A DNA stretch of 17,036 bases. It comes from Peptococcaceae bacterium BRH_c23. GTDB lineage: Bacteria > Bacillota_B > Desulfitobacteriia > Desulfitobacteriales > Desulfitobacteriaceae. The stretch spans positions 1 through 17,036 of the forward strand of contig LADV01000154.1 in the NCBI GenBank assembly GCA_000961805.1. The letters run 5' to 3'. The notes below the pieces were generated by a model, which was given only the letters and a program-made list of their open reading frames with translations, had not been told where the DNA came from and did no database searches. Position 1 is the stretch's first letter, and each line of letters begins with the position of its first letter. Shown here piece after piece: positions 1 to 5,239 of the stretch. The position numbers and the translations under genes are program-made.

Positions 1-161
1 CCCATTCCCTCTCTCACCTGTTCTACAAGTTGCGGAGTTGGCGTCACCCCTGTGGCATTAAGCATAAGCTCTGCTGGGTCACCCGGGGAAAGATAGGTCA
101 ATGTAAATGTTAAGAATGTAATTCCCAATAAAACTGGAATCAACTGCAGTAACCTTTTCAT
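1..161 (-). CDS. Opp/Nik/Dpp-type ABC importer permease, N-terminal part only
   Basis: This is the 5' end of a binding-protein-dependent transport permease of the DppB/NikB/OppB family; the rest lies beyond the left edge. The 53 visible residues begin MKRLLQLIPVLLGITFLTFT, one hydrophobic membrane segment. This is followed by LTYLSPGDPAE, the short periplasmic stretch with the S/P-G-D-P motif typical of DppB-type N-termini. The ATG at 161-159 is preceded by a weak GGAAG about 7 nt upstream. The gene lies 89 bp downstream of the methyltransferase at 251-1009 on the same strand, so the two are probably cotranscribed. It is distinct from the complete NikB-like permease at 9683-10612, so the locus carries (or carried) two such importers. 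The family is clear; the substrate is not. Confidence 0.85.
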   Translation of the reverse strand, partial: MKRLLQLIPVLLGITFLTFTLTYLSPGDPAELMLNATGVTPTPQLVEQVREGM

Positions 162-181
162 GATGTACTTCCGCAACTTGT
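25..181. repeat. 12-bp perfect inverted repeat linking a 5' leader to its coding region
   Basis: ACAAGTTGCGGA at 25-36 and its exact reverse complement at 170-181 are separated by 133 nt. In the minus-strand mRNA, the upstream arm covers the weak ribosome binding site of the permease and the downstream arm falls around codons 42-46. Pairing would mask the start region. It may be fortuitous. Confidence 0.45.
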
Positions 182-250
182 TTCTTGCTCCCCTCAACGA
201 GCTCCTTAAAGCCTGAACATTTTCATAGCAGATGGTAGTGGTAGGTGAAA

Positions 251-1009
251 TTATTTCTCTGCTCCAATCATAAACATAGGTGTCGATCCATAATTTACTT
301 TTTCTTCTTCATCCCACACCCTATTTCCGATTTCCACTTCCAGCATTATCTTTTTAAAACCAATTGTAAGCAGTTCTTTTGTGTCCCATTCAGGCCTATG
401 CTCCTTACTCAAGGGCAGATTTCTTGCTATTTCTTCCATCACTTTCGTATTTGTGCTGGTATAATGATCTTTCATACCTCTTACCTTTGAATTCAATCTG
501 TCCTGCTCATATTCTTTTCTCTTTTGAGCATCATGTAAATACAAATACCAGTTAGCATCAAAATTTAGTAATTTGCCACCACGTGCCAATACTCTATACC
601 ATTCTCTATAAGCTTGATCAGGCTTTTCAAGATTCCAGGTAAGATTGCGAGTCACTATTAAGTCAAATGTGTTATCTTCAAAATCCAGCTTATGGGCATC
701 CATCCTTCTAAAAGTAATACTATTTTTATAGTTGCTAGCATTATTTTTCGCTTTTTTGAGCATCGCCTCTGTATAATCAACAGCGGAAACCTCATATCCG
801 CAACTGGCCATTAGTATCGCAAAAAAACCGGGACCTGTACCGATATCTAAGACCTTTAACTTTCTTCCTGATACTTTTGGAGCATACTCATTGATTAGAT
901 CTGTCCAGGCGTCTCTTTTATAGCTGTCTAGCTCTTCTAAGTTTATTTGGCAATAACCGTCTGACCTCTTATCCCAATACTGTTCTACCTTTTCTAAAAG
1001 CTCTTCCAT
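251..1009 (-). CDS. class I SAM-dependent methyltransferase (UbiE/Methyltransf_11 type), paralogue 1
   Basis: A 252-residue Rossmann-fold methyltransferase that should transfer a methyl group from S-adenosylmethionine to an unknown small molecule in the cytoplasm. Motif I is LDIGTGPGF at residues 54-62, the acidic residue after strand 2 is D78 in AVDYT, and the post-motif FDLIVTRNLTWNL lies near residues 115-127, followed by LARGGKLLNF. The N-terminal segment with conserved Tyr/Trp and the C-terminal PMFMIGAEK tail are shared with the protein at 2144-2920, so the two are close paralogues. A GGAGG precedes the ATG by about 10 nt. It follows a truncated DMT gene by 35 nt and precedes an Opp/Nik permease by 89 nt. 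The methyl acceptor cannot be inferred from sequence. Confidence 0.88.
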   Translation of the reverse strand: MEELLEKVEQYWDKRSDGYCQINLEELDSYKRDAWTDLINEYAPKVSGRKLKVLDIGTGPGFFAILMASCGYEVSAVDYTEAMLKKAKNNASNYKNSITFRRMDAHKLDFEDNTFDLIVTRNLTWNLEKPDQAYREWYRVLARGGKLLNFDANWYLYLHDAQKRKEYEQDRLNSKVRGMKDHYTSTNTKVMEEIARNLPLSKEHRPEWDTKELLTIGFKKIMLEVEIGNRVWDEEEKVNYGSTPMFMIGAEK

Positions 1010-1044
1010 AATTCATTATCCTCCATTCATGTAAATAATCGTGT

Positions 1045-1452
1045 TCATTTACGGTTAACAATCCAGATGCCTACACATGCAATGCAGCCTACCATTCTAT
1101 TTAAGGACAGCTTATCATTCTTATAAATAACGTGGGCAAGGATAACGCTTATAAAAACCCCTACCGAACCGAGTATAGAGCTCTTCACCCCGGTAGTATT
1201 GGCCATACCGATATAAAGAAAAACATATTGCAGAAGCGTATGCACAAATCCTAAAAGAGTAAAGCCCTTAAAATCTGATAACAATTTAGGCATTACTTTT
1301 TTTCCCATAACCTTCTGTATCATCATTAAAATTAGGCCAGCAAGTAAAAAACGATATCCAGCAAATAACAATTTGGAATAGCTGTCATTTGACGGTATGC
1401 TAAAAAAATCATACCCTAATTTGATTGCCGGGTAGGCGCTCCCCCCTAACAA
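1045..1452 (-). pseudogene. truncated DMT/EamA-family transporter
   Basis: A 135-residue open frame matching one EamA domain, with about four hydrophobic segments (for example LLFAGYRFLLAGLILMM and TLLQYVFLYIGMA). DMT exporters of this family usually have about 290-300 residues and ten membrane segments, so roughly half is missing. The 5' end is also abnormal. The frame opens at a TTG with LLGGSAYPAIKLGY, which in intact members sits inside the first membrane helix some 12-18 residues after the start. An in-frame stop lies just upstream, within the leader repeat. The gene therefore appears to have lost its own start and to be fused directly to the end of the leader element at 1442-1543. The run GGGGGG next to the TTG could still act as a ribosome binding site, so a short product is possible. 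It is called a pseudogene by inference. Confidence 0.7.
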
Positions 1453-1543
1453 ATAAAAAAAACCACGAAGTTGACTCTAACGAGTCAAACCTCCATGGTC
1501 TTTGCAAACACCTTCATGGTCTTGCTCTGCAATATTATTTTTT
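1442..1543 (-). ncRNA. repeated leader element, copy 1 (putative attenuator or structured RNA)
   Basis: About 100 bp here match 2999-3101 closely, from the CCCCCTAA edge through the hairpin to AATATTATTTT. The minus strand contains the tandem near-repeats ACCATGAAGGTGTTTG and ACCATGGAGGTTTGA. A nested hairpin follows: stem GACTC/GAGTC extended by two A-T pairs, then GAGG/CTTC, then ACCA/TGGT. Eight T residues come next, so it should behave as an intrinsic terminator. A 10-codon ORF (1485-1517, MKVFAKTMEV) ends inside the stem but has only a poor ribosome binding site. It lies 5' of the truncated DMT gene. Function unknown. Confidence 0.6.
1455..1499 (-). terminator. intrinsic terminator within leader element copy 1
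   Basis: The hairpin arms are 1471-1477/1482-1488 (7 bp perfect) with outer pairs 1462-1465/1496-1499 and an interrupted middle stem. The transcript side then has U8 (1455-1462, partly overlapping the base of the stem). The orientation suits transcripts coming from the DUF3842 gene. Confidence 0.7.
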
Positions 1544-1663
1544 ATAGTATTCGACAATTGTTCGCAAATTCCTGTTAAACAGTTCCTCTTGTAAAATATA
1601 TTTATCTGAAAAGCGCAATGCCAAATTAAGATCGTGCATGACCGCAATCATAGGAATGACCAT
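1535..1663 (-). pseudogene. remnant of a FecE/BtuD-type ABC ATPase
   Basis: A 42-codon open frame starts within 13 nt of the end of the DUF3842 gene. Residues 7-23 read AVMHDLNLALRFSDKYI, which is the switch (H-loop) region HDLN-x-A-x-R-x-x-D of iron-siderophore/cobalamin-type importer ATPases. The Walker A, signature and Walker B regions are absent, and the sequence after KYI no longer resembles the family. It runs into the leader repeat. This is probably the relic of a metal-chelate importer that once belonged to the locus. The assignment rests on one motif. Confidence 0.55.
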
Positions 1664-1675
1664 ACGTTTAATAAA

Positions 1676-2095
1676 TCATGAAGGGTTAACCTTAAGTCGT
1701 TCCTCCACTTCGTTCACCAGGGCTTCAATCTGGTGGGGCAGAGGGCTACGGGGGACTCCCACGAGTAGAATGTTTCCACGTTGTATCGGAAGAAATAATT
1801 TGGCTGCTTTACTAGCAGAAATAGCCGTAGCCATTGTGGAAGTTATTTCCCCCAACAAACCATAGACCATCATAACCGCAATCGATCCTACAATAATGTC
1901 TACCCGGTCTACATTATAACAAATCGCGGACTCCCCTGAAGCTCCTTCTGTGGCCCCGGCGCGCAACATTGCTCCGGTAGCAAGTGCATTCGTTCCCAGC
2001 GCAAGGATATCCAGTTCGGGGATTCGTTTGCGTAACTGCTCTACAATATGTTTGCCAATGCCTCCGCCCTGTCCATCAATAACTGCTATCCGCAT
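1676..2095 (-). CDS. DUF3842 family protein
   Basis: A 139-residue protein beginning MRIAVIDGQGGGIGKHIVEQ, a glycine-rich N-terminus resembling a nucleotide-binding beta-alpha-beta turn. The sequence matches DUF3842 as remembered, a family of roughly 130-140 residues with no established function. Later landmarks are VDIIVGSIAVMMVYGLLGEI and a C-terminal LVGVPRSPLPHQIE segment. A GAGGAGGG ribosome binding site lies immediately upstream. Of two adjacent ATGs, the second (2095) has the better spacing. The frame stays open to a TTG at 2119, but that codon precedes the ribosome binding site. It begins 48 nt after the methyltransferase at 2144-2920, so the two are probably one operon, and it is followed by a FecE-like ATPase remnant. 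The context suggests a role near metal or cofactor handling; this is inference only. Confidence 0.75.
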   Translation of the reverse strand: MRIAVIDGQGGGIGKHIVEQLRKRIPELDILALGTNALATGAMLRAGATEGASGESAICYNVDRVDIIVGSIAVMMVYGLLGEITSTMATAISASKAAKLFLPIQRGNILLVGVPRSPLPHQIEALVNEVEERLKVNPS

Positions 2096-2143
2096 CATAC
2101 CCTCCTCATTCCTTCTCAATATATACGGGGAAGGTGTTCGCCT

Positions 2144-2920
2144 TCAAGCATGCTCACAATATGTTAATTTTTGTAATTTTTCTCCACCTACTAGGAACAT
2201 CGGGGTCGACTTATAAACAACCTTGTCTTCTTCATCCCAAATGCGGTCAGTAATATCCGTATTGATAAATATTTCCTTGAACCCAACGTCGATCAGTGCT
2301 CCGACATCCCAATGAGGACGAAGGCGGGTACTCAGATAGAGCTCTTTCGCTATCCTGTCTCCTTCCTCAGGATCTACATGTCCTTTACGATGAATACCCC
2401 TCCGTTCAGCCTCTGCCATGTCTTCCAGATATTTCGCCTGTCTTTCAGGGTCGTTTAATCGTAAGTTCCAATTAGCATCGAAAACCAACAATCGTCCACC
2501 CCGCTTTAGAACCCGATACCATTCCCGATAGGCCGCTTGCGGGTCGCAAAGAGTCCAAGTCAGATTTCTGCATAGAATCAGATCGAAAGAATTATCTGCA
2601 AAAGAAAGAGCATGCGAATCCATTAAAAATAATTCGGCCGCCACACCTATTTGCCGGAGGTTGTTTTGCGCTTCATTCAGCATGTTTTGTGTGCAATCGG
2701 TGGCAGTCACTTTATGTCCCATCTCAGCTGTAAGCATGGCAAAAAATCCTGGGCCAGTGCCAATATCCAGCACCTTCAACGAACTTCCTGCAGGTCTATA
2801 CTCATCAATCAAATTTACCCATGCTTGTTTCTTGAAGCTATTCATCTCCTTCCATATTCCTTCACTGTAGCGGGAAGCTTCTCCCTCCCAGTAGCTTTTA
2901 ATCCGATTTTGCATTTGCAT
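2144..2920 (-). CDS. class I SAM-dependent methyltransferase, paralogue 2
   Basis: A 258-residue SAM-dependent methyltransferase, clearly paralogous to the protein at 251-1009. Motif I is LDIGTGPGF (residues 51-59), the acidic strand-2 residue is in ATDCT, and FDLILCRNLTWTL and LKRGGRLLVFDANW follow in order. The C-terminal RIWDEEDKVVYKSTPMF block also matches paralogue 1 (VWDEEEKVNYGSTPMF). The frame is open from an ATG at 2935, but GGAGAG lies just inside it and is placed 7-8 nt before the ATG at 2920, which is therefore the preferred start. Leader element copy 2 lies about 80 nt upstream, so this is the one intact gene directly behind that element. DUF3842 follows. The substrate is unknown. 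The shared NLTW block hints that both enzymes methylate related molecules. Confidence 0.88.
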   Translation of the reverse strand: MQMQNRIKSYWEGEASRYSEGIWKEMNSFKKQAWVNLIDEYRPAGSSLKVLDIGTGPGFFAMLTAEMGHKVTATDCTQNMLNEAQNNLRQIGVAAELFLMDSHALSFADNSFDLILCRNLTWTLCDPQAAYREWYRVLKRGGRLLVFDANWNLRLNDPERQAKYLEDMAEAERRGIHRKGHVDPEEGDRIAKELYLSTRLRPHWDVGALIDVGFKEIFINTDITDRIWDEEDKVVYKSTPMFLVGGEKLQKLTYCEHA

Positions 2921-2998
2921 CGCTTTTCTCTCCATTTCTCTAATTTTTTTTTCAGATGTCGGACAAGCCTCAATGCGTTTTTACATCATAAATTACTG

Positions 2999-3101
2999 CC
3001 CCCTAAAAATAAATAAAGACCATAAAGTCGACTCTAATGAGTCAAACCTCCATGGTCTTTGCAAACACCTTCATGGTTCTGCTTTACAATATTATTTTTC
3101 A
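2999..3101 (-). ncRNA. repeated leader element, copy 2 (putative attenuator or structured RNA)
   Basis: Near-identical to 1442-1543. The hairpin runs from 3018 to 3057 with outer stem GACCAT/ATGGTC, middle GAGG/CTTT (with wobble pairs) and inner stem GACTC/GAGTC around ATTA. A T-rich but interrupted tract follows, so termination should be weaker than in copy 1. The 10-codon ORF at 3042-3074 encodes the same peptide, MKVFAKTMEV, and stops within the stem. The element is followed by the methyltransferase at 2144-2920. A minus-strand TAATAT lies just upstream of the element and could be its -10 box. Nothing else is evident between 3102 and 3230 apart from AT-rich DNA and an 11-bp inverted repeat (3088-3098 with 3149-3159). 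Confidence 0.6.
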
Positions 3102-3230
3102 CTTAATTCTACAAACCATTCCTAAATACCTGCTTAGTTTGTTATTTCAAAATAATATTCGTTTTACTTAATTACCACACAACCTTGATTGCTATCACCA
3201 GAACTGGCAAATATATTATCTGCATAGGGT

Positions 3231-3257
3231 GATAATTAACAAGAATTATCGTATAAT
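3231..3257 (+). promoter_or_regulatory. promoter and palindromic operator of the toxin-antitoxin operon
   Basis: A perfect 7-bp inverted repeat, GATAATT-AACAAG-AATTATC (3231-3250), abuts a consensus -10 box TATAAT (3252-3257). The repeat fills the spacer of the promoter, with a weak -35 (GTGATA, 3229-3234). Phd/YefM antitoxins commonly repress their own operon by binding such palindromes, so this is the likely autoregulatory site. Confidence 0.65.
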
Positions 3258-3292
3258 AATAGCAGAATAATATACTTTGAGAGGTGTCATTT

Positions 3293-3562
3293 ATGATTAT
3301 TAAATCTTCTACAACACTTAGAAATGATTACGGCGTAATTTCTTCACTCGCCCATGAGGTGGATGAGCCGATTTACATCACAAAAAACGGAGAGGGAGAT
3401 CTTGTTGTCATGAGCATTGAGGCTTTCGAAAAAAGAGAACAAATTCTAAGGTTACGTTCCAAATTAATGATTGCGGAGCAATCAAGGCTGTCCGGAGAGC
3501 CTTCCGTTTCTTTGAGCGATGCAAAGAAACGGCTTGAGGAAAAGTACAATGCAAAAGATTAA
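3293..3562 (+). CDS. type II antitoxin, Phd/YefM family
   Basis: An 89-residue protein beginning MIIKSSTTLRNDYGVISSLA. The Phd/YefM N-terminal DNA-binding fold is recognisable from the S-x-x-LRN-x-Y pattern followed by DEPIYITKNGEGDLVVMS (residues 24-42). The C-terminal third is charged and probably helical (RLEEKYNAKD), the part that usually wraps the toxin. GAGAGG lies 8 nt before the ATG at 3293. An upstream in-frame GTG (3284) overlaps that ribosome binding site and is not favoured. The stop overlaps the toxin start by 14 nt, the normal coupling for such pairs. It should neutralise the toxin and repress the operon at the palindrome 3231-3250. Confidence 0.88.
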   Translation: MIIKSSTTLRNDYGVISSLAHEVDEPIYITKNGEGDLVVMSIEAFEKREQILRLRSKLMIAEQSRLSGEPSVSLSDAKKRLEEKYNAKD

Positions 3563-3857
3563 AATAGAGATTTTGTCGCCTGCCTGGGCGGAGCTTGATG
3601 AAATTGCAGAATATCATCTTCATGCAGTCGGCGTAAATTCAGCAAGAAATATAACCGATAAGATTTTTTCCTCTCTTGAACGTCTTGAACAGTATCCGTT
3701 ATCCTGTCCCTACATTCCTGACGAGGAACTGAGACTGCAAGAGTACAGAATGCTTGTATGCGGCAAGTATGTTTGCTTTTACAGACTGATAGGCAATACC
3801 GTTTATGTTTATCACATTGTCCACGGTTCAAGAGAATATTCAAAGCTGTTTAAGTAA
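3549..3857 (+). CDS. type II toxin, RelE/ParE superfamily
   Basis: A 102-residue protein beginning MQKIKIEILSPAWAELDEIA, followed by helices 1-2 and LERLEQYPLSCPYIPDEEL. The strand block YRMLVCGKYVCFYRLIGNTVYVYHIVHGSREY is the hallmark ParE/RelE core (R-x-L-x-x-x-K-Y-x-x-F-Y-x-x). The frame opens at 3519, but the ATG at 3549 lies behind a GAGG and gives the family's usual N-terminus. It overlaps the antitoxin by 14 nt. Whether it poisons gyrase (ParE-like) or cleaves ribosome-bound mRNA (RelE-like) cannot be decided. The length and the HIVHGSREY end are compatible with either. The antitoxin upstream is complete, so the module may be active. Nothing clear is encoded between 3858 and 3984. Confidence 0.87.
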   Translation: MQKIKIEILSPAWAELDEIAEYHLHAVGVNSARNITDKIFSSLERLEQYPLSCPYIPDEELRLQEYRMLVCGKYVCFYRLIGNTVYVYHIVHGSREYSKLFK

Positions 3858-3984
3858 AACTGAACGTTTTACAATAAAATCAGGTTTAAATACAGGAAAA
3901 TATCAAAGTATTGGAGAATGGTACTTTTCAGATAACTCAAGACAGCATATTGGAGCTTGCCTACTTGAGTAAATACTGAAAAAC

Positions 3985-4024
3985 AAGGCCATGGAGGTCT
4001 GACCCTACAAGGGGGTCTTCCTCT
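3985..4024 (+). ncRNA. repeated leader element, copy 3 (divergent, opposite strand)
   Basis: AAGGCCATGGAGGTCTGACC begins the match to copies 1 and 2. The inner stem is GACCC (4001-4005) with GGGTC (4013-4017), a compensatory change from GACTC/GAGTC in the other copies. The next stem is GAGG (3994-3997) with CCTC (4020-4023). The reading frame ATG-GAG-GTC-TGA (Met-Glu-Val-stop, 3991-4002) is kept, with a synonymous third-position change. It directly precedes a beheaded ABC-exporter gene. There is no U-tract, so it is not an obvious terminator. Confidence 0.45.
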
Positions 4025-4267
4025 GTTCTTGATGAAGCAACCTCCAGTGTCGATGCAGCAAGCGAAAGCGCTATTCAAGTAGCCTTGGAACGTCTTATGA
4101 AAAACCGCACAACTATAATCATCGCCCACCGTCTGTCCACCATTCTCTCTGCGGACAAGCTAGTGGTCCTTAGTAAGGGGCATGTCGTTCAGTCAGGGAG
4201 TCATGATGAATTGATAGGTAAAGAAGGAATCTATATAGAACTTGTTGCCTCGCAGTATAACGTTTAG
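4025..4267 (+). pseudogene. C-terminal remnant of an ABC exporter ATPase
   Basis: Eighty codons remain, starting inside Walker B (VLDEATSSVD) with the D-loop, then the H-loop TIIIAHRLSTI and the usual tail HVVQSGSHDELIGKEGIYIELVASQ. These are characteristic of MsbA/LmrA-type exporters (TM domain fused to ATPase, about 570-600 residues). The membrane domain, Walker A and signature motif are missing. The coding sequence starts abruptly where leader element copy 3 ends. A short product from the ATG at 4085 is possible but would not be functional. A similar tail at 10658-10822 on the other strand could be the partner subunit of a former heterodimeric exporter. Confidence 0.85.
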
Positions 4268-4293
4268 AGTGAAATCCCAAGTGTAGAAGAGCG

Positions 4294-4321
4294 AATTTTG
4301 TCAATTATTATTGACAAAATT
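4294..4321. repeat. 12-bp perfect palindrome AATTTTGTCAAT/ATTGACAAAATT
   Basis: Two 12-nt arms flank a 4-nt TATT loop, 26 nt after the ABC remnant. It is AT-rich. The centre TTGTCAAT-N4-ATTGACAA has the look of a dimeric regulator site, but it sits between convergent units where an operator is not expected. It may instead be a weak terminator. Confidence 0.55.
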
Positions 4322-4349
4322 TAATCCATAAATAACATCCATTTAAATA

Positions 4350-4392
4350 GGACGCACGATCATAGGTAAATAATACCTATGATCGTGCGTCC
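4350..4392. terminator. bidirectional terminator hairpin, 19-bp perfect stem
   Basis: Arms 4350-4368 and 4374-4392 are perfectly complementary around a 5-nt AATAA loop. The right arm ends directly at the stop codon of the methyltransferase on the minus strand. It separates that operon from the convergent plus-strand toxin-antitoxin/ABC-remnant unit. The flanking T-tracts are weak on both sides, so efficiency is uncertain. Confidence 0.75.
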
Positions 4393-5148
4393 TTACAATT
4401 TTGGCTTTCGCGCTACGATTTTAAACTTTTTGCCTTGATATCCATATTTCCAGTACTCCATTTTCTTGAAGCTGTTGCGATAGGAATCATCCTCGATCGT
4501 AACGATCTCATACCCAAGTTGTTCGAGAATGTCGCGATCCATTGCAGGACGTTCCACTGTCACCGACGGAAGCTCTGTAAAAATGTCCTTATCATGATGC
4601 TCCGCTTTTTTTGGAATTCGCCATTCGGTAAAAAATATCACTATATTAGACATTGCTTTCCAAATAGAAGTTTTATAAGAATGCACATCTCTTCTATAGT
4701 TTCCATCATAAACAACCACTAGGCCACCGGGTTTGAGCACTTCCATCCAGCGTTCATAGGCCTTGCGCGGATCGTACAGTGTCCAGACAACATCGCGGGA
4801 GACAATCGCATCGAGAGAGTTCTGCTTTTCTTTGTTCAGAGCAACGGCATCGCCACAGTACAGGTTGACATCGATTCCCTCTGCTGCAAAATTGCGTCCG
4901 GCGCATTTCACCATTCCTTCTGCGCCATCGATGGATATTACATGATGACCTAAGCGTGAAAGCATAATGGTAAAAAACCCCGGCCCACACCCTACGTCCA
5001 GTACATTTAAGCTCGACTTGTCGCCCAACACTGCTTTAAGCTCGGTTTGCCAATGTCTCACGTCTTTAACATTGGCCAGCTGACGTTTTACAAGATTATC
5101 GTAGCCCATTGCATCCTCCGTCCAGAGCTGTTCTATTTGCTCATACAC
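4393..5148 (-). CDS. class I SAM-dependent methyltransferase, paralogue 3 (end of the Nik-like operon)
   Basis: A 251-residue SAM methyltransferase. Motif I is LDVGCGPGF at residues 50-58, the acidic residue is D74 (SIDGAE), then come DAIVSRDVVWTL and LKPGGLVVVYDGNY. The order and spacing match the other two methyltransferases in this window, and the R-D/N-x-x-W-x-L post-motif is shared. The C-terminal half is divergent, so the acceptor may differ. It is the last gene of the importer operon, 91 nt after the binding protein with a hairpin in between. The start is a GTG at 5148 behind AAAGGAG. An out-of-frame ATG two bases upstream (5150) would give a five-codon ORF and competes for the same ribosome binding site. 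The function is probably modification of the imported or exported ligand; this is inference from context. Confidence 0.87.
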   Translation of the reverse strand: MYEQIEQLWTEDAMGYDNLVKRQLANVKDVRHWQTELKAVLGDKSSLNVLDVGCGPGFFTIMLSRLGHHVISIDGAEGMVKCAGRNFAAEGIDVNLYCGDAVALNKEKQNSLDAIVSRDVVWTLYDPRKAYERWMEVLKPGGLVVVYDGNYRRDVHSYKTSIWKAMSNIVIFFTEWRIPKKAEHHDKDIFTELPSVTVERPAMDRDILEQLGYEIVTIEDDSYRNSFKKMEYWKYGYQGKKFKIVARKPKL

Positions 5149-5179
5149 ATTGCTTTTCTCCTTTAAATTCTTTTAATTT

Positions 5180-5216
5180 GGGCACGTCGGAGTTTAGTTC
5201 AAGCCCCAACGTGCCC
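5180..5216. terminator. hairpin between the binding-protein and methyltransferase genes
   Basis: GGGCACGT (5180-5187) pairs with ACGTGCCC (5209-5216), with further partial G-C pairing in the 21-nt loop. On the minus strand it is followed by an A/T-rich but not U-rich stretch, so it may attenuate read-through or stabilise the upstream mRNA rather than fully terminate. Confidence 0.5.
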
Positions 5217-5239
5217 AGTTTTCAGTAGATTTTAATGGT

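Noticed and set aside
1485..1517. MKVFAKTMEV as a definite expressed leader peptide in copies 1 and 2
   Set aside because: There is no good ribosome binding site upstream of the first ATG, and copies 1 and 2 are nearly identical at DNA level, so identity of the peptide is not independent evidence. Only the shorter MEV-stop frame is shared with copy 3.
1442..3101. Leader repeats as ends of an IS200/IS605-type element
   Set aside because: Subterminal hairpins would fit, but no transposase gene or fragment is present between or near the copies. Kept only as an alternative explanation for the breakpoints.
3088..3159. 11-bp inverted repeat AATATTATTTT/AAAATAATATT as an operator
   Set aside because: It is composed only of A and T in an AT-rich region with a 50-nt spacer; chance is likely.
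3858..3984. A 29-codon open frame ending at 3979 after the toxin gene
   Set aside because: No start with a ribosome binding site and no recognisable family; the residues do not resemble any neighbour.
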